Assembly (NCBI RefSeq): GCF_006717045.1
Contig: NZ_VFPH01000001.1
Coordinates: 1,984,001 to 2,048,000 of the forward strand
From: Pseudonocardia cypriaca
Lineage (GTDB): Bacteria; Actinomycetota; Actinomycetes; Mycobacteriales; Pseudonocardiaceae
Length of the DNA: 64,000 nucleotides
Direction: 5' to 3'
The position numbers were made by a program, and so were the translations under genes. This document shows positions 31,037 to 38,677 of this stretch, one piece after another. How positions within the stretch are numbered: the first letter of the stretch is position 1; every line of letters begins with the position of its first letter. The notes under the pieces were generated by a model that did no database searches, had not been told where the DNA came from, and saw only the letters and a program-made list of their open reading frames with translations.

Positions 31037-32179
31037 GTGCGTGCACTCGCGGGGGTCGCCGCGCTGGTGGTGGCCGCGCAGGCCCTGGTGTTCGCGCTGT
31101 GGCCCGACGCGCACGCGCTGCTGATCGACCTGCAGGTCTACCGCGCAGGCGGCGAGCACGTGCTCGCAGGCGCCCCGCTCTACCGGGGTGGCGTGCTGCT
31201 GGACCTGCCGTTCGTCTACCCGCCGTTCGCCGCCGTCCTGTTCGCGCCGCTCGCGCTGCTGCCGCTCGGCCTGCTCAAGGTGCTGTGGACCGGCGCGGGG
31301 ATCGCGCTGCTCGGGTACGTGGTGCACCGGTCCGTGCCCCGCGCGGGCTGGCCGGTGGTCGCGCTGCTCGCGGTGCTCGCGACGGCGCTCGACCCGGTCC
31401 GCACCACGCTCTACCTCGGCCAGATCAACATCGTGCTGCTCGCCCTCGTGGCCGGCGACCTGCTCGGCAGACCGGGGAGCCGGCTGCGGGGCGTGGGCGT
31501 CGGCCTGGCCGCGGCCGTGAAGCTGACGCCGCTGCTGTTCGTCGTGTACCTGGTGGCCACCGGGCGGTGGCGGGCGGCGGGCACGGCCATCGGGACGTTC
31601 GTGGCGGCGGCCGGGCTGGGGTTCCTGTTCGCGCCCGCCGACTCGGTCGCGTTCTGGTTCGACGGCACGTTCCTGGCGGCCGACCGGATCTCCGCCGTCG
31701 ACGGCCCCAGCAACCACTCCCTGAACGGCCTGCTCGCCCGCCTCGGCGCGGCGGGCCTGCCCTGGCTGGCACTCGCCGCCGCGCTCGGGGTCCTGACGAT
31801 CGTGCTCGCGGTGCGGGCCCACCGCGCGGGGGAGGAGGTGCTCGCGCTGACGCTGTGCGGGCTCGCCTCGGCCGCGCTGGCGCCGTTCGCGTGGTCGCAC
31901 CACTACGTGTGGGTCGTGCCCCTCGCGGTGCTGCTCGGCGCCCGCGCCGTGGCGGGGGATCGGCGGGCGGCCGCGGGGCTGGTGGGGGTGCTCGCGGCGA
32001 CGGTCGCGGTGGTGACGGCGCTGCCCGGCCCGGTGGTCGGCCCCATCCCGGCCACCGGCCTGATCTCCTTCTGGCCGGACGCCTACCTGCTGCTCTTCCT
32101 CGCGCTGCTGGCCGCCACGGCGGCCCGGGCCGTTCGACCCCGCTCGCGCGAGCACGCGGTCATACTCGCCGGCGGCTGA
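31037..32179 (+). CDS. GT87 family polyprenyl-phosphate-dependent mannosyltransferase-like membrane protein
   Basis: A 380-residue polytopic membrane protein with about ten helices. The acidic IDLQVYRAGGEHVLAG after the first helix is the D-x-x-V-Y motif of GT-C glycosyltransferases of family 87, followed by LYRGGVLLDLPFVYPPFAAVLFAP. LYLGQINIVLLALV and KLTPLLFVVYL are also typical. Mycobacterial relatives add mannose or arabinose to lipoglycans from polyprenyl donors outside the membrane. The start is a GTG just after the DUF397 stop. Confidence 0.85.
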   Translation: MRALAGVAALVVAAQALVFALWPDAHALLIDLQVYRAGGEHVLAGAPLYRGGVLLDLPFVYPPFAAVLFAPLALLPLGLLKVLWTGAGIALLGYVVHRSVPRAGWPVVALLAVLATALDPVRTTLYLGQINIVLLALVAGDLLGRPGSRLRGVGVGLAAAVKLTPLLFVVYLVATGRWRAAGTAIGTFVAAAGLGFLFAPADSVAFWFDGTFLAADRISAVDGPSNHSLNGLLARLGAAGLPWLALAAALGVLTIVLAVRAHRAGEEVLALTLCGLASAALAPFAWSHHYVWVVPLAVLLGARAVAGDRRAAAGLVGVLAATVAVVTALPGPVVGPIPATGLISFWPDAYLLLFLALLAATAARAVRPRSREHAVILAGG

Positions 32180-32180
32180 C

Positions 32181-32250
32181 CGACACACCGAATGCGGTGC
32201 TCGCACACCGACTGCAACCGGTGTGCCGGCGCAGAAGTCGGTGTGCGAGC
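32181..32250. repeat. Second copy of the GCTCGCACACCGACT inverted-motif repeat (family A)
   Basis: GCTCGCACACCGACT at 32199-32213 is perfectly inverted at 32236-32250. Partial copies lie at 32181-32195 (CGACACACCGAATGC) and around 32218-32230 in the opposite orientation. The motif and the four-fold arrangement match the repeat at 5585-5656. It starts two bases after the GT87 stop and precedes a separate strong terminator hairpin. Confidence 0.85.
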
Positions 32251-32263
32251 GGCCCCGGGAACG

Positions 32264-32300
32264 ACGAAGGCCCCGCCGGGCGGACCGGCGGGGCCTTCGT
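32264..32300. terminator. Bidirectional terminator hairpin, 16-bp perfect stem
   Basis: Positions 32264-32279 (ACGAAGGCCCCGCCGG) pair perfectly with 32285-32300 around a five-base loop. It sits between the convergent GT87 and qcrB genes and would stop transcripts from both. The GAAGGCCCCGCC core is typical of actinobacterial terminators. Confidence 0.85.
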
Positions 32301-32311
32301 GTCGTCACTGC

Positions 32312-33991
32312 CTACTGCTGGCCGAGCGCCTCGCGCTCGACGGAGCGGGACTCCCGCTCGTCGTCGCCGGGCCGGTGCCCGTTGCGGGCGGCGGCCTCGG
32401 CCTCGGCCTCCTCGTGCCGGGCCCGCTCGAGGGCCAAGGTCTCCTCGGCCGGGTCCGGCGTGAGCAGCGAGCCGGCGACCGGCGAGCCACCCATGCCGAG
32501 CTGGTTCATCCGCTTGGGCACCGGGGCGCCCTGGTACTCCAGCGGGATCGCGTGGCCGTGTGCGTCGACACCGCCCAGCGGCTGGTGCACCTCGATGAAC
32601 TCACCGTGCGGCAGCCGCTTGATGATGCCGGTCTCGATGCCGTGCTCGAGCACCGCCCGGTCGGAGCGCTGCAGCCCGAGGCAGATCCGGTAGGTCACCC
32701 AGTACGCGATCGGCGGGACCACCAGCACCCCGATGCGGCCCGCCCAGGTGGTGGCGTTGAGCGAGACGTCGAAGAAGTAGGCGATCAAGTCGTTGCTGCC
32801 CGACAGGACCAGCACCGTGTAGAAGGAGATGCCCATGACGCCCAGCGACGTGCGCACCGGCACGTCCCGCGGGCGCTGCAGCAGGTTGTGCAGGGCGTTG
32901 TCCTTCGTGAACCGCTTCTCGATCCAGGGGTAGGCGCCCGCGATGACGTAGAGCATCGGGAGGAACGCCGGGCTCGCCCAGAACGCCGGAGGGACGTTGT
33001 AGTCGCCGAGGTAGATGTCCCACGGCGGGAAGATCCGCAGCATGCCCTCGGTGAACAGCACGTACCAGTCGGGCTGGGAACCGGCCGAGATGTGGGCCGG
33101 GTTGTAGGGCCCGAAGTTCCAGATCGGGTTGATCTGGAAGAGGCCGCCCATGAGCCCGAGCACGCCCACCGTGACCGCGAAGAACGCGCCGCCCTTGGCC
33201 GCGAACGCCGGGAGGATGCGGACGCCGACGACGTTGCCCTCCGTGCGGCCCGGACCGGGGAACTGGGTGTGCTTCTGGTACCAGACCAGCCCGACGTGCA
33301 CCGCGATCAGCGCGAGCAGGATGCCCGGGATGAGCAGCACGTGCGCGATGTAGATGCGCGGGATGATCTCGGTGCCGGGGAACTCGCCGCCGAACAGCGC
33401 CCAGTGGGTCCAGGTGCCGACCACCGGCACGGCGAGGGTGAAGCCGGAGGCGATCCGCAGCCCGGTGCCGGACAGCAGGTCGTCGGGCAGCGAGTAGCCG
33501 GTGAACCCGGCGAAGAAGCCGAGGAACAGCAGCAGCACGCCGATCACCCAGTTGGCCTCGCGCGGCTTGCGGAAGGCGCCGGTGAAGAAGGTGCGGAACA
33601 TGTGCACGACCATCGCGGCCATGAACAGCAGCGCCGCCCAGTGGTGCACCTGCCGGATGAACAGGCCGCCGCGGACGTCGAAGGAGATCTGCAGCGAGCT
33701 CTCGAACGCCCGCGACATGTGGATGCCGCGCAGGTTCTCGAACACGCCGTCGTACGTGACCTCCTCCATGGAGGGGTCGAAGAAGATCGCGAGGTAGGTG
33801 CCCGACAGCAGCAGCACGATGAAGCTGTAGAGCGCGACCTCACCGAGCATGAACGACCAGTGGGTCGGGAAGACCTTGTTGAACTGCTTCCGCATGCCCG
33901 CTGCCGGGTGGTAGCGCTGGTCGAGCTCGTCGAGGGCGCTGACCACCTTGGCGTTGGCACCCGAGCCTGTCGGCGTGGTGAGGGCGCTCAC
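32312..33991 (-). CDS. qcrB: Cytochrome bc1 complex cytochrome b subunit
   Basis: A 559-residue membrane protein of the bc1-aa3 supercomplex, carrying the quinol sites and two b haems. HHWAALLFMAAMVVHMFRTFF supplies haem ligands, and GYSLPDDLLSGTGLRI and NPIWNFGPYNPAHISAGSQPDWY are typical of actinobacterial QcrB. A charged cytoplasmic tail of about 130 residues follows the last helix, as usual in this phylum. The GTG start overlaps the qcrA stop by four bases. This subunit is the target of telacebec-type inhibitors in mycobacteria. Confidence 0.97.
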   Translation of the reverse strand: MSALTTPTGSGANAKVVSALDELDQRYHPAAGMRKQFNKVFPTHWSFMLGEVALYSFIVLLLSGTYLAIFFDPSMEEVTYDGVFENLRGIHMSRAFESSLQISFDVRGGLFIRQVHHWAALLFMAAMVVHMFRTFFTGAFRKPREANWVIGVLLLFLGFFAGFTGYSLPDDLLSGTGLRIASGFTLAVPVVGTWTHWALFGGEFPGTEIIPRIYIAHVLLIPGILLALIAVHVGLVWYQKHTQFPGPGRTEGNVVGVRILPAFAAKGGAFFAVTVGVLGLMGGLFQINPIWNFGPYNPAHISAGSQPDWYVLFTEGMLRIFPPWDIYLGDYNVPPAFWASPAFLPMLYVIAGAYPWIEKRFTKDNALHNLLQRPRDVPVRTSLGVMGISFYTVLVLSGSNDLIAYFFDVSLNATTWAGRIGVLVVPPIAYWVTYRICLGLQRSDRAVLEHGIETGIIKRLPHGEFIEVHQPLGGVDAHGHAIPLEYQGAPVPKRMNQLGMGGSPVAGSLLTPDPAEETLALERARHEEAEAEAAARNGHRPGDDERESRSVEREALGQQ

Positions 33992-35148
33992 GGGTTGTAC
34001 CTCCGCTCCCAGAAGGCCGGGCCGACGGGCTCGGCGAAGTCGCCGGTGGCGACGAGGTATCCCTCGTCGTTGACTGTAATCGGAAGCTGGGGGAGCGGCC
34101 TGGTTCCCGGACCGAAGACCGGCCTCGCGTATTCCGTGGCCAGGAACTGCGTCTGGTGGCACGGGCAGAGGATCCGGTTGGTCTGCGACTCGTACAGCGA
34201 GGTCGGGCAGCCCAGGTGGGTGCAGATCTTGGAGTAGGCGTAGTAGTCGCCGTAGTGGAAGTTCTCGTGGCCGGCCCGCTGCACGACCTGCTGGTCGGGC
34301 CGCAGGCGGATCAGCATGACCGGGGTGTCCGAGCCGCGGAGCCCGGCGATCAGCGCCTCCTCGTCCTCGCGGTCGGCCTCGCGGAACGGGAACACCGTCT
34401 CCATGGAGCCGGGCGCCTGGTCCTCGGGGCGGACCAGCGAGACCTCGTGCGGGTCGCCGGTGTCACGGCGCAGGTAGACGGTCTCGCCGTTGACCGGCTT
34501 CCACCCGGTGACCCACAGCGCGGCGTTGTCGCCGCCCTTCCACGGGTTGCGCACCAGCGGCGCGACGGCCGCGATGCCCAGCCCGAGGCCGAGCACGCCC
34601 GCGGCGCCACCGGCGGCCCGGATGATCAGCTTGCGCCGAGCGATGCTGGTGTCCTGACCCGCCTTGACCAGCTGCGCGGTGACGGTGAGCCGGGCGACGT
34701 CGTCGGATGCGCCGTCGTGACGCTGCTGGACCGACACCTCGTCGGGGAAGAACTTCTTGATGTAGGCGATGACGCCGATCCCGAGGGCGAGCACCGCGAG
34801 CCCGAACGTGAAACCGACGATCGGGGTGTAGAGCGTGTAGAGCGTGTAGCCGGGTTCGCCCGGCGCCACGTACTCGTACGGCCAGAACAGGAACGCGGCG
34901 AGGAACGCGAGGCCGGACACCGCGGAGATCACGAACCACAGGGCGACGGCCCGCTCGGCGCGCTTCTCGGCACGCGTGCCGGGGATCGGCCACTTCCGCT
35001 GGTTGTGGACGACGTCGACGTCGTCCAGGATCCCGGCGAGCCGCGCGCGCTCCTCGACGGACATGTCCTCGACCTCGGACGCCGTCGGCACCGGCGGCTG
35101 CGGGTTCTCGGTGCCGAGCGCAGGTGGGTGCTGGTGCGAGGTGGTCAT
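33988..35148 (-). CDS. qcrA: Cytochrome bc1 complex Rieske iron-sulfur subunit
   Basis: A 386-residue protein with three predicted transmembrane helices before the Rieske domain, as in other actinobacteria. The 2Fe-2S ligands are in CTHLGCPTSLYES and CPCHQTQF. It transfers electrons from quinol at QcrB to the cytochrome c subunit. Both ends overlap neighbours by four bases (ATGA with qcrC, GTGA with qcrB). An upstream in-frame start six codons earlier is less likely. Confidence 0.97.
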   Translation of the reverse strand: MTTSHQHPPALGTENPQPPVPTASEVEDMSVEERARLAGILDDVDVVHNQRKWPIPGTRAEKRAERAVALWFVISAVSGLAFLAAFLFWPYEYVAPGEPGYTLYTLYTPIVGFTFGLAVLALGIGVIAYIKKFFPDEVSVQQRHDGASDDVARLTVTAQLVKAGQDTSIARRKLIIRAAGGAAGVLGLGLGIAAVAPLVRNPWKGGDNAALWVTGWKPVNGETVYLRRDTGDPHEVSLVRPEDQAPGSMETVFPFREADREDEEALIAGLRGSDTPVMLIRLRPDQQVVQRAGHENFHYGDYYAYSKICTHLGCPTSLYESQTNRILCPCHQTQFLATEYARPVFGPGTRPLPQLPITVNDEGYLVATGDFAEPVGPAFWERRYNP

Positions 35149-35987
35149 GACTTGGCCCCCAGCCACATTGCGACGCCGACCATTGCGGCGATGCCGACGA
35201 TGAAGGCGATCAGGCCCTCGGAGACCGGCCCGATCCCGCCCAGCGGGTTGCCGCCCGGGTTGTTGTTCCCGTTCGTCACCGACGTGACGTAGGCGATGAT
35301 GTCCTCCTTCTCCTCCGGCGCGAGCTGCCGGTCGGAGAACTTGGGCATGTTCTGCGGGCCCGTGAGCATCGCCGTGTAGATGTCCATCTCGGTGGCCGGG
35401 TCGAGCGTCGGCGCGTACTTCCCCGAGGACAGGGCCCCACCGCGTCCGGTGAAGTTGTGGCAGGAGGCGCAGTTGAGGCGGAACAGCTCCCCGCCCCGCG
35501 CCGGGTCGTCGCCGCGCAGGGCGAGGCCCTCGACGTTCGGCCGCGTGGGCCCGCCGCCGTTGGCCTGCACGAACGCGCCGAGCGCGTCGAGGTTGTGCTG
35601 GCCCTCGGGGCTGTTCGGGTCGAACTGGGCGACCGGCGGCTTGCGCTGCGCCTGGGCCTCCTGGCGGGCCAGCGGCATGCGCCCGGTCGAGACCTGGAAG
35701 TAGACGGCCGCGTCACCGACGCCGATGAGGCTCGGCCCGCGGTCCTCCACGCCCTGCAGGTTGGAGCCGTGGCAGGTGACGCAGGAGTTGTTGTACAGCT
35801 GCTCGCCCTGCGCGATCAGCGCGGCGTCGCCTTCCTGCGCCGTGGCCACCTGCGGCTGAGGCGCGAAGGCGGCGTACAGGCCACCCGCGGTGAGCAGGCC
35901 GATCCCCAGCGCAAGCGCGCCCGCCACGCGGCGGCGGAACCGGCTGCGCGGCCCACGGGGCTTCCTCGAAGGGGGTGTGGTGGTCAT
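35145..35987 (-). CDS. qcrC: Cytochrome bc1 complex dihaem cytochrome c subunit
   Basis: A 280-residue protein with an N-terminal membrane anchor or signal (VAGALALGIGLLTAGGLYAAFA), two c-type haem motifs (CVTCH and CASCH) and a C-terminal helix (GLIAFIVGIAAMVGVAMWLG). Two haems on one polypeptide let the actinobacterial bc1 pass electrons directly to the aa3 oxidase without soluble cytochrome c. It follows ctaE after 32 bases in the same operon. Confidence 0.97.
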   Translation of the reverse strand: MTTTPPSRKPRGPRSRFRRRVAGALALGIGLLTAGGLYAAFAPQPQVATAQEGDAALIAQGEQLYNNSCVTCHGSNLQGVEDRGPSLIGVGDAAVYFQVSTGRMPLARQEAQAQRKPPVAQFDPNSPEGQHNLDALGAFVQANGGGPTRPNVEGLALRGDDPARGGELFRLNCASCHNFTGRGGALSSGKYAPTLDPATEMDIYTAMLTGPQNMPKFSDRQLAPEEKEDIIAYVTSVTNGNNNPGGNPLGGIGPVSEGLIAFIVGIAAMVGVAMWLGAKS

Positions 35988-36019
35988 CGTCGGCGTCGTC
36001 CAGCCCTAACGGTCGGGTA

Positions 36020-36640
36020 TCAGCGGATGAAGTAGATGACGGTGAACAGGCCGATCCACACGACGTCCACGAAGTGCCAGTAGTAGGACACGACGATCGC
36101 GGCGGTGGCCTGCTGCGGCGTGAACTTGCTGAGCTTGGTGCGGATCAGCAGGTAGACGAACGCGACGAGCCCACCGGTGACGTGCAGGCCGTGGAAGCCG
36201 GTGGCCAGGTAGAAGACGGTGCCGTACGCGTCGGAGGACAGCGTCGTGCCCTCCTCGACCAGCGTCCGGTACTCGTTGGCCTGCCCGAGCACGAAGAACG
36301 TGCCCATGAGCAAGGTCAGCAGGTACCAGCGGCGCAGCCCGTACACGTCACCGCGCTCCGCCGCGAACACCCCGAACTGGCAGGTGAACGACGACGCGAC
36401 GAGAACGATCGTCACCACGAGCGCGTAGGGGACGTCGAGGTGCGTGTGGGGCGGCCACGGCAGGTCCGGCGGGTTCTGCGCGCGGGCGGTGAAGTAGATC
36501 GCGAACAGCCCGGCGAAGAACATCAGCTCGCTGGACAGCCAGACGATGGTGCCGACGCTGACCAGGTTCGGGCGGTTCAGCGAGTGGATGCGCGCGCTGA
36601 TGGTGGGAGCCGCAGTCGTCACCGGGGCAGTATGAACCAT
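36020..36640 (-). CDS. ctaE: Cytochrome c oxidase subunit III
   Basis: A 206-residue membrane protein with five helices. WLSSELMFFAGLFAIYFTAR, HGLHVTGGLVAFVYLLIRTK and YYWHFVDVVWIGLFTVIYFIR are diagnostic of subunit III. It heads the ctaE-qcrC-qcrA-qcrB operon, the standard actinobacterial order. Subunits I and II are encoded elsewhere. The promoter must lie in the 77 bases between it and the divergent receiver-like gene. Confidence 0.96.
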   Translation of the reverse strand: MVHTAPVTTAAPTISARIHSLNRPNLVSVGTIVWLSSELMFFAGLFAIYFTARAQNPPDLPWPPHTHLDVPYALVVTIVLVASSFTCQFGVFAAERGDVYGLRRWYLLTLLMGTFFVLGQANEYRTLVEEGTTLSSDAYGTVFYLATGFHGLHVTGGLVAFVYLLIRTKLSKFTPQQATAAIVVSYYWHFVDVVWIGLFTVIYFIR

Positions 36641-36717
36641 CTTCTACAGCCTGTCGTCTTTACCCCCGGGGCAGGCGGGACGGGGCGGACGAGCACGTCG
36701 CACTACAGTTCCACGGT

Positions 36718-37140
36718 GTGAGCAGCCCCGTCGCGCACGAGACCCTGACCGTGCTGGTATTCAGCCACCGCCCGGAGGTCCGGGAGGCCATCACCACGGC
36801 GATCGGCCGGCGCCCGGCGCCCGACCTCCCCCGCGTCCGCTTCCACGAGGCGAGCGGCATCGCGGAGGTGCTCCAGGGGGCCGACGCAGGCGAGTTCGAC
36901 CTCCTGATCCTCGACGGAGAGGCCCAGCCCACCGGCGGCATGGGCATCTCCCGCCAGCTGAAGGACGAGATCGACGACTGCCCGCCGGTCATCATCACGG
37001 TGCGCAGGCGCGACGACCGCTGGCTCGCCACCTGGTCCCAGGCCGACGCGGTGCTCGTGCACCCGCTCGACCCGCTCACCGCCGCCGAGACGGTGGCCGA
37101 CGTGCTGCGGCGGTCGGCGTCCGTCGCGCTCCGTGGCTGA
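36718..37140 (+). CDS. Receiver-like domain protein, atypical
   Basis: A 140-residue protein with response-regulator receiver topology: TVLVFSHRPEVREAITTAIG, FDLLILDGEAQPTGGMGISRQL, PPVIITVRRRDD and ADAVLVHPLDPLTAAETV. The aspartate of LILDGEA is in the phosphoacceptor place. The acidic pair normally at the first strand is replaced by SHRPE, and the conserved lysine before the last helix is absent (HPLDP). It is therefore probably not controlled by standard phosphorylation. There is no output domain. It overlaps trpD by eight bases and is divergent from ctaE. Confidence 0.8.
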   Translation: MSSPVAHETLTVLVFSHRPEVREAITTAIGRRPAPDLPRVRFHEASGIAEVLQGADAGEFDLLILDGEAQPTGGMGISRQLKDEIDDCPPVIITVRRRDDRWLATWSQADAVLVHPLDPLTAAETVADVLRRSASVALRG

Positions 37141-38179
37141 GAGCAGCCTCAGCTGGCCGGGGCTGCTCGGCCGGCTGCTCAGGGGTGAGCACCTGGGGTC
37201 CGCCGACACGGCGTGGGTGATGGACCGGGTGCTCTCGGCCGAGGCCACCCCGGCCCAGCTCGCCGGGTTCCTCGTCGCGCTGCGGGCCAAGGGCGAGACG
37301 GCCGCCGAGATCGCCGGGCTCGCGGAGGCGATGCTGCGCCACGCCCGGCGCATCAGCGTGCCCGGCCCGGCCGTCGACGTCGTCGGCACCGGCGGCGACC
37401 AGGCCCACACCGTCAACATCTCCACGATGACCGCTGTGGTCGTCGCGGCCGCCGGGGCGCCGGTCGTGAAGCACGGCAACCGGGCCGCGTCGTCGTCCAG
37501 CGGGGCGGCGGACGTGCTCGAGGCGCTCGGCGTCGCGATCGACCTGGCGCCAGAAGCGGTGGTGGCCTGCGTGGCCGAGGCCGGGATCGGCTTCTGCTTC
37601 GCCCCGGTGTTCCACCCCAGCTTCCGGCACACGGCCGGCCCGCGGCGCGAGCTGGGCGTTCCGACGGCGATGAACGTGCTCGGGCCGCTCACCAACCCGG
37701 CCCAGCCGGCCGCAGCGCTCGTCGGGTGCGCCGATCCCCGGCTCGCCCCCGTGATCGCCGAGGTGCTCGCTGGGCGCGGGGCGTCCGCGCTCGTGGTGCG
37801 CGGCGACGACGGCCTCGACGAGCTCACCACCACGACCACGAGCACCGTCTGGGTGGTCTCCGGCGGGCAGGTGCGGCGGGAGAGCCTCGACCCGGCCGCG
37901 TTCGGCCTCGCCCCCGCCACCCGGGAGTCGCTGCGCGGCGGTAGCCCCGCCGACAACGCCGACGTCTTCCGCGCGCTCGTCGGCGGCCGCACCGGGGCGG
38001 TGCGCGACGCGGTGCTGCTCAACGCCGCCGGCGCGCTGGTGGCGTTCGACGGGCCGCCCGCGCAGCTGGCGGACGCCTTCCCCGTGGCGCTCGAACGGGC
38101 CGCTGCTGCGATCGACTCCGGCGCGGCCGAACGCCTGCTGACCCGGTGGGTCGAGGTCTCGACCGCGCGCAAGGCGTAG
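37133..38179 (+). CDS. trpD: Anthranilate phosphoribosyltransferase
   Basis: A 348-residue enzyme of tryptophan biosynthesis joining anthranilate to PRPP. DVVGTGGDQAHTVNISTMTA is the PRPP-binding glycine loop, VKHGNRAASSSSGAADVLEALG is the second active-site segment, and NVLGPLTNPAQP is also diagnostic. Length is normal. It stands apart from other trp genes, as is common in actinobacteria. The GTG start lies within the end of the receiver-like gene. Confidence 0.95.
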   Translation: MAESSLSWPGLLGRLLRGEHLGSADTAWVMDRVLSAEATPAQLAGFLVALRAKGETAAEIAGLAEAMLRHARRISVPGPAVDVVGTGGDQAHTVNISTMTAVVVAAAGAPVVKHGNRAASSSSGAADVLEALGVAIDLAPEAVVACVAEAGIGFCFAPVFHPSFRHTAGPRRELGVPTAMNVLGPLTNPAQPAAALVGCADPRLAPVIAEVLAGRGASALVVRGDDGLDELTTTTTSTVWVVSGGQVRRESLDPAAFGLAPATRESLRGGSPADNADVFRALVGGRTGAVRDAVLLNAAGALVAFDGPPAQLADAFPVALERAAAAIDSGAAERLLTRWVEVSTARKA

Positions 38180-38293
38180 AGCGCGACTCGCGTGCACCCC
38201 GACCGCGACTCGCGTACATCCAGACCGCGACTCGCGTGCACTGAGACCGCGACTCGCGGAGGTGGGGTGCCCCACGACCCGCGAGTCGCGGTC
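38179..38293. repeat. Four 22-bp direct repeats ending in an inverted copy (family C)
   Basis: Units starting GACCGCGACTCGCG (the first with GAG) begin at 38179, 38201, 38223 and 38245, an exact 22-base period. The last unit is inverted at 38280-38293 (CGCGAGTCGCGGTC), and GTGGGG-TG-CCCCAC forms a second palindrome between the arms. The array begins inside the trpD stop codon and ends 21 bases before the end of the convergent Lrp-type gene. Confidence 0.9.
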
Positions 38294-38313
38294 TGGGTGC
38301 GTGCGAGTCGGGT

Positions 38314-38592
38314 TCAGTCGAGGCCGACGGAGAAGCCGGCCTCGGTGTCGGCGCGGGAGTAGGAGCGGAAGGCGATGTGGGTGTCGGTGCGCCGCACCCC
38401 CTCGATCTTGCTGAGGCGCCCCGCGATCACGTCGGCGAGCTGGTCGTGCTCGGCGACCTTCACGACGGCGATCAGGTCGACGTCGCCGGCGCAGGAGTAG
38501 ACCTCGGCCACCCCGTCGAGGTCGGCGATGGCCTGCGCCGTCTCGGGGATGCGGTCGGCGGCGGTGTGCACCAGGACGATCGCGGTGATCAC
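38314..38592 (-). CDS. Stand-alone Lrp/AsnC ligand-binding (RAM) domain protein
   Basis: A 92-residue protein matching only the C-terminal ligand-binding domain of Lrp/AsnC regulators: VITAIVLVHTAADRIPETAQ, GVAEVYSCAGDVDLIAVVKV and KIEGVRRTDTHIAFRSYS. The helix-turn-helix domain is absent, as in known short RAM proteins that bind amino acids and modulate partners. The GTG start has GAGGGAG six bases upstream. It is convergent with trpD, the usual neighbourhood in this phylum. Confidence 0.88.
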   Translation of the reverse strand: MITAIVLVHTAADRIPETAQAIADLDGVAEVYSCAGDVDLIAVVKVAEHDQLADVIAGRLSKIEGVRRTDTHIAFRSYSRADTEAGFSVGLD

Positions 38593-38677
38593 GACGGCTC
38601 CCTCGGGTCTCGGACTGAACGCGAGACTAGTGGTTCCGGCCGCGCCCGTAGCCTGACACCCCGAGGGGTGATCCATC

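Noticed and set aside
38179..38293. CRISPR-like array
   Set aside because: The period is 22 bases with only about 14-18 conserved bases, no spacers of normal length and no cas genes.
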